Shown: positions 1 through 8,362, counted from the first letter of the stretch. The stretch: DNA of 64,000 nucleotides from Streptomyces collinus (GCF_031348265.1 NZ_CP133771.1:5828001-5892000); one strand, 5' to 3'. Notes: generated by a model from the letters alone, not told the origin. Translations and numbers: made by a program.

Positions 1-1
1 C

Positions 2-733
2 GCCGGCCAGGTCGCCGACGACCCCGGCGGCGCCGGCGTGCAGTCGCAGTCCGCCCCCGACCAGGCCCGTGACGTCCGGGACTCCGCGTCCCGCGCGGAC
101 GGCCGGGCTCCCGCCCCCGAGGTCAAGCCGCTGACGTACGACGAGAAGATGAGCCGGACGTACCCGCTCGGCGCCAAGCTCAGGGGCCCCGGGAAGTTCG
201 ACGCCGTCCCCGGCATCGCCGAGGCGCCGGGTGCCGGGCAGAAGTTCACCTACCGCGTCGACGTGGAGCAGGGACTCGGGCTGGACGGCGCACTGTTCGC
301 CGAGGCCGTGCAGCAGACGCTCAACGACCAGCGCAGCTGGGCCCACAACGGCGCCCGCACCTTCGAGCGCATCTACTCCGGCAAGCCCGACTTCGTGATC
401 ACTCTCGCCAGCCCCGGCACGACCGCCGACTGGTGCGCCAAATCGGGCCTGGACACCACCCAGGACAACGTCTCCTGTGACTCGGCCGCGACCGAGCGCG
501 TGATGATCAACGCCTACCGGTGGGCGCAGGGCTCGGAGACCTACGGCGACGCCAAGATCCACGCCTACCGGCAGATGCTGATCAACCACGAGGTCGGCCA
601 CCGCCTCGGCTACGGCCACGTCACCTGCGACAAGGACGGCGACCTCGCGCCTGTCATGCAGCAGCAGACCAAGTTCCTCGACCACGACGGCATCCACTGC
701 CGCGCCAACGCCTGGCCCTATCCCGGGAGTTGA
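2..733 (+). CDS. DUF3152 metalloprotease-like protein (5' end cut by window)
   Basis: The reading frame is open from the left edge, so the gene begins outside the window; the GTG at 38 is an internal codon rather than a convincing start. The visible 243 residues match the actinobacterial DUF3152 family. Near the C-terminus the stretch NHEVGHRLGYGH carries an HExxH-like zinc site with a third His, as in zincin proteases, followed by Cys residues that could pair in an exported protein. Family members are secreted or anchored proteins of unknown substrate. The N-terminal visible part is Ala/Pro/Asp-rich and probably a linker after an unseen export signal. The family call is firm; protease activity is inferred from the motif. 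Confidence 0.8.
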   Translation, partial: AGQVADDPGGAGVQSQSAPDQARDVRDSASRADGRAPAPEVKPLTYDEKMSRTYPLGAKLRGPGKFDAVPGIAEAPGAGQKFTYRVDVEQGLGLDGALFAEAVQQTLNDQRSWAHNGARTFERIYSGKPDFVITLASPGTTADWCAKSGLDTTQDNVSCDSAATERVMINAYRWAQGSETYGDAKIHAYRQMLINHEVGHRLGYGHVTCDKDGDLAPVMQQQTKFLDHDGIHCRANAWPYPGS

Positions 734-759
734 CAGGCGCCAGCGCCGGTGTGGCGCGG

Positions 760-1748
760 CTCGCGTTGACATGCCGCTTCCCGCGGCCGGTGCTCGTCGC
801 GCTCGTCATCGGCCTGATCGGCTGGGGCAACATCGCCCGGATCGTGCGGGCACAGACCCTCACCCTTACCTGCCGGTCGTGGTCGGCATGGTCCTGGTCA
901 TCGGCGCTGCGCGCCGTCGACGGCCTCTCCTTCCGCCTGGAGGAGGGCGCCGCCCTGGCCCTGGTCGGCGAGTCCGGATCCGGCAAGTCGACCGTGGCGT
1001 CCGCGCTGCTCGGCCTGCACCGCGGCACGGGCGCGCGGGTCGAGGGCTCGGTCGAGGTGGCCGGCACCGACGTGCGGCGGGCCTCCGACGAGGAGTTGCG
1101 GCTGCTGCGTGGCGGGCGGGCCGCGATGGTGTTCCAGGATCCGCTGTCCTCCCTCGACCCCTACTACGCGATCGGCGACCACATCGCCGAGGTGTACCGC
1201 ATGCACGCGCGGGTGTCCCGGCGGGCGGCACGCGCGTGTGCCGTGGAGGTCCTGGACCGGGTGGGCATCCCGGACGCGGCCCGGCGGTCCCGGTCCCGGC
1301 CGCACGAGTTCAGCGGCGGCATGCGCCAGCGCCCTGATCGCCATGGCGCTCGCGTGCGAACCCCGGCTGCTGATCGCCGACGAGCCGACGAGCCGACGAC
1401 CGCCCTCGACGTGACGGTCCAGGCGCAGGTCCTCGACCTGCTGCACACGCTGCGCGAGGAGACCGGCACCTGCTGCTCGTCACGCACGACGTGGGCGTCG
1501 CCGCCGAGAGCGTCGACGAGGTGCCGGTGATGCGGCACGGCAAGGCCGTCGAGCACGGCCCGGTCACCGCCGTGCTGGGCGCACCGGCCGAGCCGTACAC
1601 CCGGGAGCTGCTGGCCGCCGTGCCGGCGCTGGACCCGGAGGCCGCCGCGCGACGCCGGGCGCGGCGTCGGAGTCGGCGGCGGTGTGGCACGGGGCGATGC
1701 GTCGGGAGTCGGCGGCGGTGTGGCACGGGGCGCGGGGACGGGAGTTAG
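760..1748 (+). pseudogene. Remnant of a dipeptide/oligopeptide ABC transporter (DppC-DppD fusion remnant)
   Basis: About 780-865 encodes a fragment of a DppC/OppC permease (GWGNIARIVRAQTLTL). It runs straight into a DppD/OppD-type ATPase starting near 904, so the permease end and ATPase start have been deleted and joined. The ATPase keeps Walker A (GESGSGKST, about 970), the Q-loop (VFQDPLSSLDP) and the signature FSGGMRQR. A 2-bp deletion near 1333 shifts the frame, an 8-bp tandem duplication (GAGCCGAC twice, near 1385) restores it at DEPTTALDVTVQAQ, and a further loss near 1473 shifts it again into LLVTHDVGVAAESVDE, which ends at 1748. No intact start or substrate-binding partner remains, so it is a decaying gene. 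Confidence 0.85.
1669..1732 (+). repeat. Two perfect 28-nt direct repeats
   Basis: The 28-nt unit beginning GGAGTCGGCGGCGGTGTGG occurs at 1669-1696 and again at 1705-1732, a period of 36 nt. It lies in the Arg-rich 3' tail of the broken ABC ATPase and looks like a replication-slippage product. Confidence 0.85.
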
Positions 1749-1835
1749 CCGCGGCATGACGATCTGTGTCCGCTTGATCTCCTAGCGCGACAGAACGCGA
1801 CCCGCACGGGAAAGTTACGACCGTTCACCCCTTTT

Positions 1836-1869
1836 GGTGGTGCGACGGACAACCGTCCGTCGCACCACC
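1836..1869. promoter_or_regulatory. Perfect 15-bp inverted repeat upstream of the polysaccharide operon
   Basis: GGTGGTGCGACGGAC (1836-1850) pairs perfectly with 1855-1869 around a 4-nt AACC loop. It stands 80 nt before the glycosyltransferase start with no T-run after it, so an operator or 5'-UTR hairpin is as likely as a terminator for the upstream remnant. Confidence 0.55.
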
Positions 1870-1948
1870 GCCTTGTCCGCATACGTTCGTCCCGCTGCGA
1901 GCCGCCGGGCAACGGCGGCTCCCCATACGGGAGATCGGGGGTGCACTC

Positions 1949-3736
1949 GTGCGCATCGGACTGCTTACGGAAGGTGGCTATCCGTATGTGAGCGGTGACG
2001 CCAGGCTCTGGTGCGACCGGCTGGTGCACGGACTCGCCCAGCACGAGTTCGACGTCTACGCGCTCAGCCGCAGCCGGCACCAGGAGGACGAGGGCTGGAT
2101 CCCGCTGCCACGGAACGTCCGCAGGGTGCGCACCGCACCGCTGTGGATGGGCGAGGACGACGAGGTGGCGCTCGGGCGCCGCGCACGCCGGCGGTTCACC
2201 GAGTGCTTCGGGGAACTGGCCGCCGTGCTGTGCGGGGTGCCGGGAGCTTCATCGGGGAATGTCTCCGGCGCTGTCGGGGGGATCTCCGGGGATGTCTCCG
2301 ACGCTGCCCGGGGGGACTCGGCAAGTGCCTCCAGTGCCCCCGGAGAGGCTCCGACCTCGGAGGCGGACCGTTTCGCCAACGCCCTGTACGGGCTCGCCGA
2401 ACTCGCCCGCGAGGAGGGCGGACTGACAGGAGCCCTCCGGTCGGAGGCCGCCGTACGCACCTTGGAACGCGCCTGCCGCGCGCCCGGCGCCCATCGCACG
2501 GCGCGTGAGGCGCGCGTACCGGACCTGCTCACCGTCGCCGCACACCTGGAAAGCGCCCTGCGCCCCCTCTCCCTCGACTGGTACGAGCACGACGGGCTCG
2601 GTGCGGTCGACCTCTGCCACGCCGCGTCCGGCGGCACGGCAGCCCTGCCCGGCCTGCTGGCCCGGCACTTCACCGGCGTGCCCCTGATGGTGACCGAGTA
2701 CGGCGTGCGTCTGCGGACGCACTACCTCAACTCTCCGGACGCGCCGCCCGCTGTACGGTCCCTGCTGGCGGCCTTCCAGAGCCGGCTCGCGGCCGAGGCC
2801 TACAGGCGGGCCGAGGTCGTCACCGCCGGCAACACCCACGCCCGCCGCTGGCAGGAGCGCTGCGGTGCCGAGCGCGAGAAGCTCCGCACGGTCTACCCCG
2901 GCATGAACGCCCGGCCTTTCGCCGAGGTGGGAGAGTCCCCGGACTGCGCCGACCCCGACACCCTGGTCTGGGTCGGACGCGTCGAGCCCGCCAAGGACCT
3001 GGTCTCGTTGCTGCACGCCTTCGCAGAGGTCCGCAAGCAGTCGCCGGGGACGCGGCTGCGTATCGTCGGCACGCCCGTCGGCCCCGAGGGTGCGGCCTAC
3101 CTCGGTCACTGCAGGACACTGGCCGCCCAGCTCTTCCCCGACGAGGCCGAGGGCCCGCACGCCGTCGGAGACAACCCGGTGTCCTTCGAGGAGACCGGTG
3201 GCCCTGAACTTCCGGCCGCCGCCGACGCCTACGCCTCGGGCGCCGTGACCGTCCTCTCCAGCGTCGTCGAGGGTTTCCCCGTCGGCCTCGTGGAGGCCAT
3301 GCTCTGCGGTCGCGCGACGGTGTCTACGGACGTCGGCGCGGTCGTGGAGGTCATCGGCGGCACGGGGCTCGTCGTACCGCCGCGCAATCCGCAGGCGCTC
3401 GCCGAGGCGTGCGTGGCGCTGCTGCGCGACCCCGAGCGGCGTGCGCGCCTTGGAGCCGCCGCTCGTGCCCGGGCCCTCGAACTGTTCACGGTCGAGCAGA
3501 ACATCGAGGCATTTCACAGCATTTACCTGGAGATCGTCTCGCGGGCACCCGTCCGCCGGGACCTCCTCGACGGAACGGGAGAGCCGCTGCCGTTCGCGGT
3601 TCCCGCCGAAGCCCATGTGCCCGTCCGCTGGACCGCCGCGTCCCCCAGCCTCGCCGCCCGCAGTGGCCCCGGCTGGGCTGCGAGCAGGCCCGTGCGCGCG
3701 ACCACTCCCCTCCCCGCCCCGGAGGGCGCCCGATGA
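1949..3736 (+). CDS. PelF-like GT4 glycosyltransferase (DUF3492 type)
   Basis: A 595-residue cytosolic glycosyltransferase predicted to use a nucleotide sugar to extend a polysaccharide. The N-terminus (LLTEGGYPYVSGD...LWCDRLV) is the DUF3492/PelF signature. The C-terminal GT-B half carries VGRVEPAKDL and the E-x7-E retaining motif EGFPVGLVE followed by TDVG. About residues 100-135 are a Ser/Gly/Asp-rich insertion made of imperfect repeats. The GTG start at 1949 fits the conserved N-terminus. It heads a four-gene operon; its stop overlaps the next start in ATGA. PelF in Pseudomonas builds the Pel polymer from UDP-GalNAc/GlcNAc; the substrate here is not known. Confidence 0.85.
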   Translation: MRIGLLTEGGYPYVSGDARLWCDRLVHGLAQHEFDVYALSRSRHQEDEGWIPLPRNVRRVRTAPLWMGEDDEVALGRRARRRFTECFGELAAVLCGVPGASSGNVSGAVGGISGDVSDAARGDSASASSAPGEAPTSEADRFANALYGLAELAREEGGLTGALRSEAAVRTLERACRAPGAHRTAREARVPDLLTVAAHLESALRPLSLDWYEHDGLGAVDLCHAASGGTAALPGLLARHFTGVPLMVTEYGVRLRTHYLNSPDAPPAVRSLLAAFQSRLAAEAYRRAEVVTAGNTHARRWQERCGAEREKLRTVYPGMNARPFAEVGESPDCADPDTLVWVGRVEPAKDLVSLLHAFAEVRKQSPGTRLRIVGTPVGPEGAAYLGHCRTLAAQLFPDEAEGPHAVGDNPVSFEETGGPELPAAADAYASGAVTVLSSVVEGFPVGLVEAMLCGRATVSTDVGAVVEVIGGTGLVVPPRNPQALAEACVALLRDPERRARLGAAARARALELFTVEQNIEAFHSIYLEIVSRAPVRRDLLDGTGEPLPFAVPAEAHVPVRWTAASPSLAARSGPGWAASRPVRATTPLPAPEGAR

Positions 3737-5262
3737 GCGACTTGGGCGAACTGAACCGTCCGGGAACCCCGACCGGCCCTGGGGTTCGGGGTCTCCGCCC
3801 GCAGAAGGAACCGGCCACGACGATCACGGATTCGGCCACGGCGGATTCGGCCACGACGCACTCGGCAACGACGGATTCGGCAGCAACGGATTCGGTCACG
3901 ACGGACGCGGCCACGGCGCACTCGGTCACGACGGACGCGGCCAGCGCGCACTCGGTCACGACGAACGCGGCCACGGCGCACTCGGTCACGACGGACGCGG
4001 CCAGCGCGCACTCGGTCACGACGAACGCGGCCACGGCGCACTCGGTCACGACGGACTCGGCCGTCACGGACCCGACAGCACCAGAGGCGGCCGCCGACCT
4101 CAAGGTGCCCGGAACCCGGGAGCCGGCCGCCGGCCGCAAGGCGTCCGCCCCGCGTCGGGGCGCTGTCGACCCGGTGAAGGCGCTGATGCACCGTCACCGG
4201 CAGCTCTGCGAGCGTGCGGTGGACCCCCTTGAGATCGCCGCGGGACTGGAGGCGCACGGCATCACCGACCGGACCGCCGCCCGCTTCCGCCACCGGGACG
4301 TCTTCTCCCTCGCCGAGGAGATGTACGCGCGTGCCTCCCGCGACGGTGAGACGCCCCTGCCCGCCCCACCCGTCACGCCCCGGGTGCGCGCCGGCTGGGC
4401 CCTTTTGACCCTGCTGCCCGGTGCGCTGTGCGCCGCCGCCGTGACCGCCGTGCACCTCACCCATGGGCGGTCGCGCCTGCTCGCGGCCGCAGCCGGTGCC
4501 CTCGCCGTGGCCCTGGCACTCCGCGTGGCCCTGCGCCGAGGTCCCCTCAGCAGGACCGATGCGGACCGGCCCGGACCGCGACCCGGCGCGGCCGCCGGCC
4601 GGACCGCCCCCTGGACCCTGTGGCTCGTCACCTACTCCCTCCTGGGCAACGGCCTGCTCGACAGCGCCCTCGCCGGAGGCCCCGACGCCCTGCCCACCGG
4701 CACGGCCGACGGCCCCTGGCCCCTCACCGCCGCCCCGGCCCTGGCCCTCGCCCTGGCCTGCGCGCCCGCCGCCTGGGCCGCACACCTCTTCACCGTGCAC
4801 ACCCGTCGCCGACTCGGGGCCAGCCGCGGCCTGGAGGACTTCGCCGCCGCCGTACGCCCCCTCCTGCTCGGCACGTTCGCCCTGTTCCTGGGCGCCCTGG
4901 CCGGCCTGCTCACCCTCTGCGCAGCAGTCCTCGACGAGCCCGCCGCCCTCGCGCAGGCCCTGGCCCTGGGCTCCCTCCTCTTCCTGGCCCGCCTCCTCAC
5001 CACGCACGGCTTCACCTACGCCCCCGCCGTGGTCCTCACCGCGGCGGCCATGGTCGAGGCGGGCGCCCTCGCCACCGTCTTCGCCTCCCGCCTCCCCGCT
5101 CTGGGCTTCCTCGCCACCCCCGTCGAAACCCTCGTCACCACCTGGGGCGCCGGGAGCGTCCCCGTGCTCGCCTGCGGAGCGGCGGCCCTGGCCCTCCTGG
5201 TCCACGCGACCCGCAAGCTGACCCGGGCCTCGGCCCACGCACCGCCGGAGCCCGCGCCGTGA
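3733..5262 (+). CDS. Multispanning membrane protein with Ser/Thr-rich tandem-repeat N-terminus
   Basis: A 509-residue protein not recognised as a named family. Residues about 32-111 are five-residue units (DSATT, HSVTT, DAASA, NAATA types), then a basic, helical cytosolic segment (about 140-205, VDPVKALMHRHRQLCERAVDP...) and roughly eight hydrophobic helices to the end. The ATG start overlaps the glycosyltransferase stop (ATGA), so the two are translationally coupled. By position it could be the membrane export or synthase partner of the glycosyltransferase, in the place PelG/PelE hold in Pel operons, but I see no clear sequence match to either. The repeat block is an unstructured linker that can change length without breaking the frame. 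Confidence 0.75.
   Translation: MSDLGELNRPGTPTGPGVRGLRPQKEPATTITDSATADSATTHSATTDSAATDSVTTDAATAHSVTTDAASAHSVTTNAATAHSVTTDAASAHSVTTNAATAHSVTTDSAVTDPTAPEAAADLKVPGTREPAAGRKASAPRRGAVDPVKALMHRHRQLCERAVDPLEIAAGLEAHGITDRTAARFRHRDVFSLAEEMYARASRDGETPLPAPPVTPRVRAGWALLTLLPGALCAAAVTAVHLTHGRSRLLAAAAGALAVALALRVALRRGPLSRTDADRPGPRPGAAAGRTAPWTLWLVTYSLLGNGLLDSALAGGPDALPTGTADGPWPLTAAPALALALACAPAAWAAHLFTVHTRRRLGASRGLEDFAAAVRPLLLGTFALFLGALAGLLTLCAAVLDEPAALAQALALGSLLFLARLLTTHGFTYAPAVVLTAAAMVEAGALATVFASRLPALGFLATPVETLVTTWGAGSVPVLACGAAALALLVHATRKLTRASAHAPPEPAP
3826..4065 (+). repeat. 15-nt units in a 60-nt tandem array inside a gene
   Basis: Fifteen-nucleotide units built on CACTCGGTCACGACG alternate with GGCC-containing units. 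Between 3904 and 4050 they form a higher-order 60-nt period that is almost exact: 3961-4020 and 4021-4050 are identical over the shared part, and 3904-3960 differs by one base. Every unit is a multiple of three, so expansion or loss stays in frame. Confidence 0.9.
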
Positions 5263-5353
5263 CCGCCCCGGATACCGGCCCCGCCGCCGCGGGCGGCACC
5301 CACCCCCTCCCTTCCTTTCCGCTCCCTTCCTTTCCGCCCCGAGGAGAAACCGC

Positions 5354-5401
5354 ATGATCACCCACCCAGGAGCCCCGGCGACATGGGGAGCCGCGCGATG
5401 A
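5354..5401 (+). CDS. Possible 15-residue leader peptide before the epimerase
   Basis: ATG at 5354 lies 6-7 nt after a strong GAGGAG ribosome site and encodes MITHPGAPATWGAAR, stopping in an ATGA overlap with the epimerase start at 5398. The best ribosome site in the intergenic gap serves this ORF rather than the epimerase, so it may couple translation. Coding is unproven at this length. Confidence 0.35.
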   Translation: MITHPGAPATWGAAR

Positions 5402-6357
5402 GAGTCCTGTTGATCGGAGCCAACGGCTACATCGGGCGCTTCGTCGCCGACCGCTTGCTCGCCGACCCGGCCGTGCAACTCACCGCCCTCGGCCGCGGTG
5501 ACGACGCCGACGTCCGCTTCGACCTCGCCTCCGGCAGTCCCGGCGCCCTCACCCGCTTCCTCGACGCGGTCCACCCCGGTGTCGTCGTCAACTGCGCCGG
5601 CGCCACCCGCGGCGGGGCCCGCGAACTCACCCGCCACAACACCGTCGCCGTGGCCACCGTCTGCGAGGCGCTGCGCCGCAGCGGCTGCGGTGCCCGGCTG
5701 GTGCAGATCGGCTGCAGCGCGGAGTACGGCCCGAGCCAGCCCGGCTCCTCCACCGCCGAGGACGCCGTGCCCCGGCCCGGCGGTCCGTACGGGGTCAGCA
5801 AACTCGCCGCCACCGAGCTGGTCCTCGGCTCCGGCCTGGACGCCGTCGTCCTGCGCGTCTTCTCACCGGCCGGACCCGGCACCCCGGCCGGTTCCCCGCT
5901 CGGCCGTCTCGCCGAGGCCATGCGCCGCGCCATGCAGTCCGGCGACGGCGAGCTGAAACTCGGCGGCCTCGGCGCACAGCGCGACTTCGTCGACGTCCGC
6001 GATGTGGCCCGTGCCGTCCACGCCGCCTCGCTCTCCGCCGCGCAGGGCGTCATCAACATCGGCTCCGGTCGCGCGGTGCGCCTGCGCGACGCCGCCGCGG
6101 TCCTCGCCCGGGTCGCCGGATACGGCGGGGCCCTCCACGAACTCGACGGTCCCCCCGGCGCCCTGCGCACGGCCATCGGCCACCCCCGCCCCGACCCGGA
6201 CCACGCGCCGCCCGTCGCGTACCCGTACCCCGACGGCTGCGGCAGCTGGCAGCAGGCCGATGTGCGCACCGCCCGCGACCGGCTCGGATGGCGTCCCCGG
6301 ATCGGCCTGGAGGAGTCCCTCGCCGACATCTGGATGGAGGCGGCATGCCGCATCTGA
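5398..6357 (+). CDS. NAD-dependent epimerase/dehydratase (nucleotide-sugar SDR)
   Basis: An extended short-chain dehydrogenase of 319 residues, probably changing a nucleotide sugar (for example a UDP-HexNAc 4-epimerase or 4,6-dehydratase). The Rossmann motif LIGANGYIGRF opens the protein, followed by the acidic residue contact, the serine region CSAEYGP and the catalytic YGVSK (YxxxK). The ATG at 5398 places the Rossmann strand at the N-terminus as usual; an in-frame ATG at 5383 adds five residues and lacks a ribosome site. Third gene of the operon; its end overlaps the next gene by 13 nt. By analogy with PelX it would supply precursor to the glycosyltransferase; substrate is inferred from context only. 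Confidence 0.85.
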   Translation: MRVLLIGANGYIGRFVADRLLADPAVQLTALGRGDDADVRFDLASGSPGALTRFLDAVHPGVVVNCAGATRGGARELTRHNTVAVATVCEALRRSGCGARLVQIGCSAEYGPSQPGSSTAEDAVPRPGGPYGVSKLAATELVLGSGLDAVVLRVFSPAGPGTPAGSPLGRLAEAMRRAMQSGDGELKLGGLGAQRDFVDVRDVARAVHAASLSAAQGVINIGSGRAVRLRDAAAVLARVAGYGGALHELDGPPGALRTAIGHPRPDPDHAPPVAYPYPDGCGSWQQADVRTARDRLGWRPRIGLEESLADIWMEAACRI

Positions 6358-7094
6358 CCAGATCCCGGCGGCACACCTCGGACACGGAACTCCGCCCAGG
6401 CGTCGGCGTCCCCGGGTACGCGCACCCCCTCCTCGCCCCCACCGAGTGGGGCGAGCTGACCCGCCCCGGCACCCCTCTGCACTGGGTGGTCCTCAACGTG
6501 TCCGACGGCCCCGGTGCCCGCCCCGACCCGCACTGCCTGGAGGCCGCCGGCCGGCTGCGCAACGCGGGCGTCCGCGTCCTCGGCCGCCTCGACACCCGGT
6601 ACGGCACCCGCAACTTCGGCGAGCTGGTCTCGGACGCCCACCGGTTCGTCGACTGGTACCAGGTCGACGGCTTCCTCCTGGAGCGCTGCCCGGCGGACCA
6701 CGCCGGGCTGCCCGAGGTCCGCCGCACGGTCGCCACGCTCCGCGTGATCCGTGACGCTGCCCACATCGTCCTCGGCCACGGCATCCACCCGCACCCCGGC
6801 TACATCGAGCTCGCCGACCAGCTGGTCACCTTCTCCGGACCCTGGAGCGACTACCGCTGGTCGCAGGTGGCCGAGTGGACCGCCGACCATTCGCCCGAGC
6901 GCTTCTGCCACTTCGTCCATGGCGTGCCCCGCCCCCACCTGACCGAGGCGCTGTGCATCGCCCGCTGGCAGGGAGCCGCGACGGTCTGGATCACGGACCA
7001 CACGGACGGCGGCGGGGACGCCGACCCCTGGGAGGCCATGCCCGGCTACTGGGACGAATTCGTCTCGCGTGTCGGAACAGGTGTCTCGGAATGA
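6345..7094 (+). CDS. Spherulation-specific family 4 (GH114-like) protein
   Basis: A 249-residue TIM-barrel-like protein of the spherulin-4 family, related to GH114 endo-alpha-1,4-polygalactosaminidases and to the hydrolase domain of PelA. Visible landmarks are GVGVPGYAHP, LGRLDTRYGTR and the HRFVDWYQVDGFLLE segment near the expected catalytic acids. No signal peptide is seen, which is unusual for a polysaccharide hydrolase. The ATG at 6345 has a GGAGG ribosome site and overlaps the epimerase end. It closes the operon, where it would trim or edit the polymer or an intermediate. The SigR promoter of moeZ begins at its last codons. Confidence 0.8.
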   Translation: MPHLTRSRRHTSDTELRPGVGVPGYAHPLLAPTEWGELTRPGTPLHWVVLNVSDGPGARPDPHCLEAAGRLRNAGVRVLGRLDTRYGTRNFGELVSDAHRFVDWYQVDGFLLERCPADHAGLPEVRRTVATLRVIRDAAHIVLGHGIHPHPGYIELADQLVTFSGPWSDYRWSQVAEWTADHSPERFCHFVHGVPRPHLTEALCIARWQGAATVWITDHTDGGGDADPWEAMPGYWDEFVSRVGTGVSE

Positions 7095-7113
7095 AAAAGG
7101 GCATGGCACTGTT
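7088..7113 (+). promoter_or_regulatory. SigR promoter of moeZ (GGAAT-N18-GTT)
   Basis: GGAAT at 7088-7092, exactly 18 nt, then GTT at 7111-7113: an exact match to the Streptomyces SigR consensus. It overlaps the last codons and stop of the upstream gene and places the transcript start about 35 nt before the moeZ GTG. Confidence 0.85.
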
Positions 7114-7157
7114 ACGGGGAGAACAACCGTAGTGATTGACCGACCAACGGAGTCCCC

Positions 7158-8336
7158 GTGTCGCTGCCACCCCTGGTCGAGCCGGCTTCCGAGCTCACCG
7201 TAGACGAGGTCCGCAGGTACTCCCGCCACCTGATCATCCCCGACGTCGGGATGGACGGGCAGAAGCGGCTGAAGAACGCCAAGGTGCTGTGTGTGGGCGC
7301 CGGCGGCCTGGGCTCGCCGGCGCTGATGTACCTGGCCGCCGCGGGCGTCGGCACCCTCGGCATCGTGGAGTTCGACGAGGTCGACGAGTCGAACCTGCAG
7401 CGCCAGATCATCCACAGCCAGGCCGACATCGGCCGCCCCAAGGCCGAGTCCGCCCGTGACAGCGTCAAGGGCATCAACCCGTACGTGAACGTGATCCTTC
7501 ACGAGGAGCGGCTCGAGGCCGACAACGTGATGGAGATCTTCAGCCAGTACGACCTGATCGTCGACGGCACGGACAACTTCGCGACCCGCTACCTGGTCAA
7601 CGACGCCTGCGTGCTGCTGAACAAGCCGTACGTCTGGGGCTCGATCTACCGCTTCGACGGACAGGCGTCCGTCTTCTGGTCCGAGCACGGCCCCTGCTAC
7701 CGCTGCCTGTACCCGGAGCCCCCGCCCCCCGGCATGGTCCCCTCCTGCGCCGAGGGCGGCGTCCTGGGCGTGCTGTGCGCGTCCATCGGCTCCATCCAGG
7801 TCAACGAGGCCATCAAGCTCCTCGCCGGCATCGGCGACCCGCTGGTCGGCCGACTGATGATCTACGACGCCCTGGAGATGCAGTACCGCCAGGTCAAGGT
7901 CCGCAAGGACCCCAACTGCGCGGTCTGCGGCGAGAACCCGACCGTCACCGAGCTCATCGACTACGAGGCCTTCTGCGGCGTCGTCTCCGAGGAGGCCCAG
8001 GCGGCGGCCGCCGACTCCACGATCACTCCGAAGCAGCTCAAGGAGTGGATCGACGACGGCGAGAGCATCGACATCATCGACGTCCGCGAGCCGAACGAGT
8101 ACGAGATCGTCGCCATCCCGGGCGCCCGGCTCATCCCGAAGAACGAGTTCCTCATGGGCACCGCCCTGGAGAGCCTCCCGCAGGACAAGAAGATCGTCCT
8201 GCACTGCAAGACGGGTGTCCGCAGTGCGGAAGTCCTCGCGGTCCTCAAGTCCGCGGGCTTCTCGGACGCGGTGCACGTCGGCGGCGGCGTGATCGGCTGG
8301 GTCAACCAGATCGAGCCGTCCAAGCCGGTGTACTGA
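7158..8336 (+). CDS. moeZ: Adenylyltransferase/sulfurtransferase MoeZ
   Basis: A 392-residue fusion of a ThiF/MoeB-type E1 adenylyltransferase and a C-terminal rhodanese domain. It activates the C-terminus of small sulfur-carrier proteins as acyl-adenylate and then thiocarboxylates them for molybdopterin, thiamine, cysteine or siderophore sulfur supply. The ATP site GAGGLGSPALMYLA, the DESNLQRQ loop and zinc CxxC pairs (CYRC, CAVC) lie in the E1 part; the rhodanese Cys is in LHCKTGVRS near residue 350. GTG start at 7158 follows an ACGGAG site. A SigR promoter directly upstream ties it to thiol-oxidative stress, and moeZ is a known SigR target in S. coelicolor as I recall. Confidence 0.95.
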   Translation: MSLPPLVEPASELTVDEVRRYSRHLIIPDVGMDGQKRLKNAKVLCVGAGGLGSPALMYLAAAGVGTLGIVEFDEVDESNLQRQIIHSQADIGRPKAESARDSVKGINPYVNVILHEERLEADNVMEIFSQYDLIVDGTDNFATRYLVNDACVLLNKPYVWGSIYRFDGQASVFWSEHGPCYRCLYPEPPPPGMVPSCAEGGVLGVLCASIGSIQVNEAIKLLAGIGDPLVGRLMIYDALEMQYRQVKVRKDPNCAVCGENPTVTELIDYEAFCGVVSEEAQAAAADSTITPKQLKEWIDDGESIDIIDVREPNEYEIVAIPGARLIPKNEFLMGTALESLPQDKKIVLHCKTGVRSAEVLAVLKSAGFSDAVHVGGGVIGWVNQIEPSKPVY

Positions 8337-8362
8337 GCCGCACCGGTCCTCCCTCTCCGAGC

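Noticed and set aside
520..1530. A single 336-residue protein read through the DUF3152 3' end and ABC remnant
   Set aside because: The first part overlaps the DUF3152 gene in another frame and the rest is joined remnants of two transporter genes with frameshifts; it is not one gene.
3826..4065. CRISPR-like appearance of the 60-nt repeats
   Set aside because: Units are contiguous, in frame and without unique spacers; no cas gene is present.
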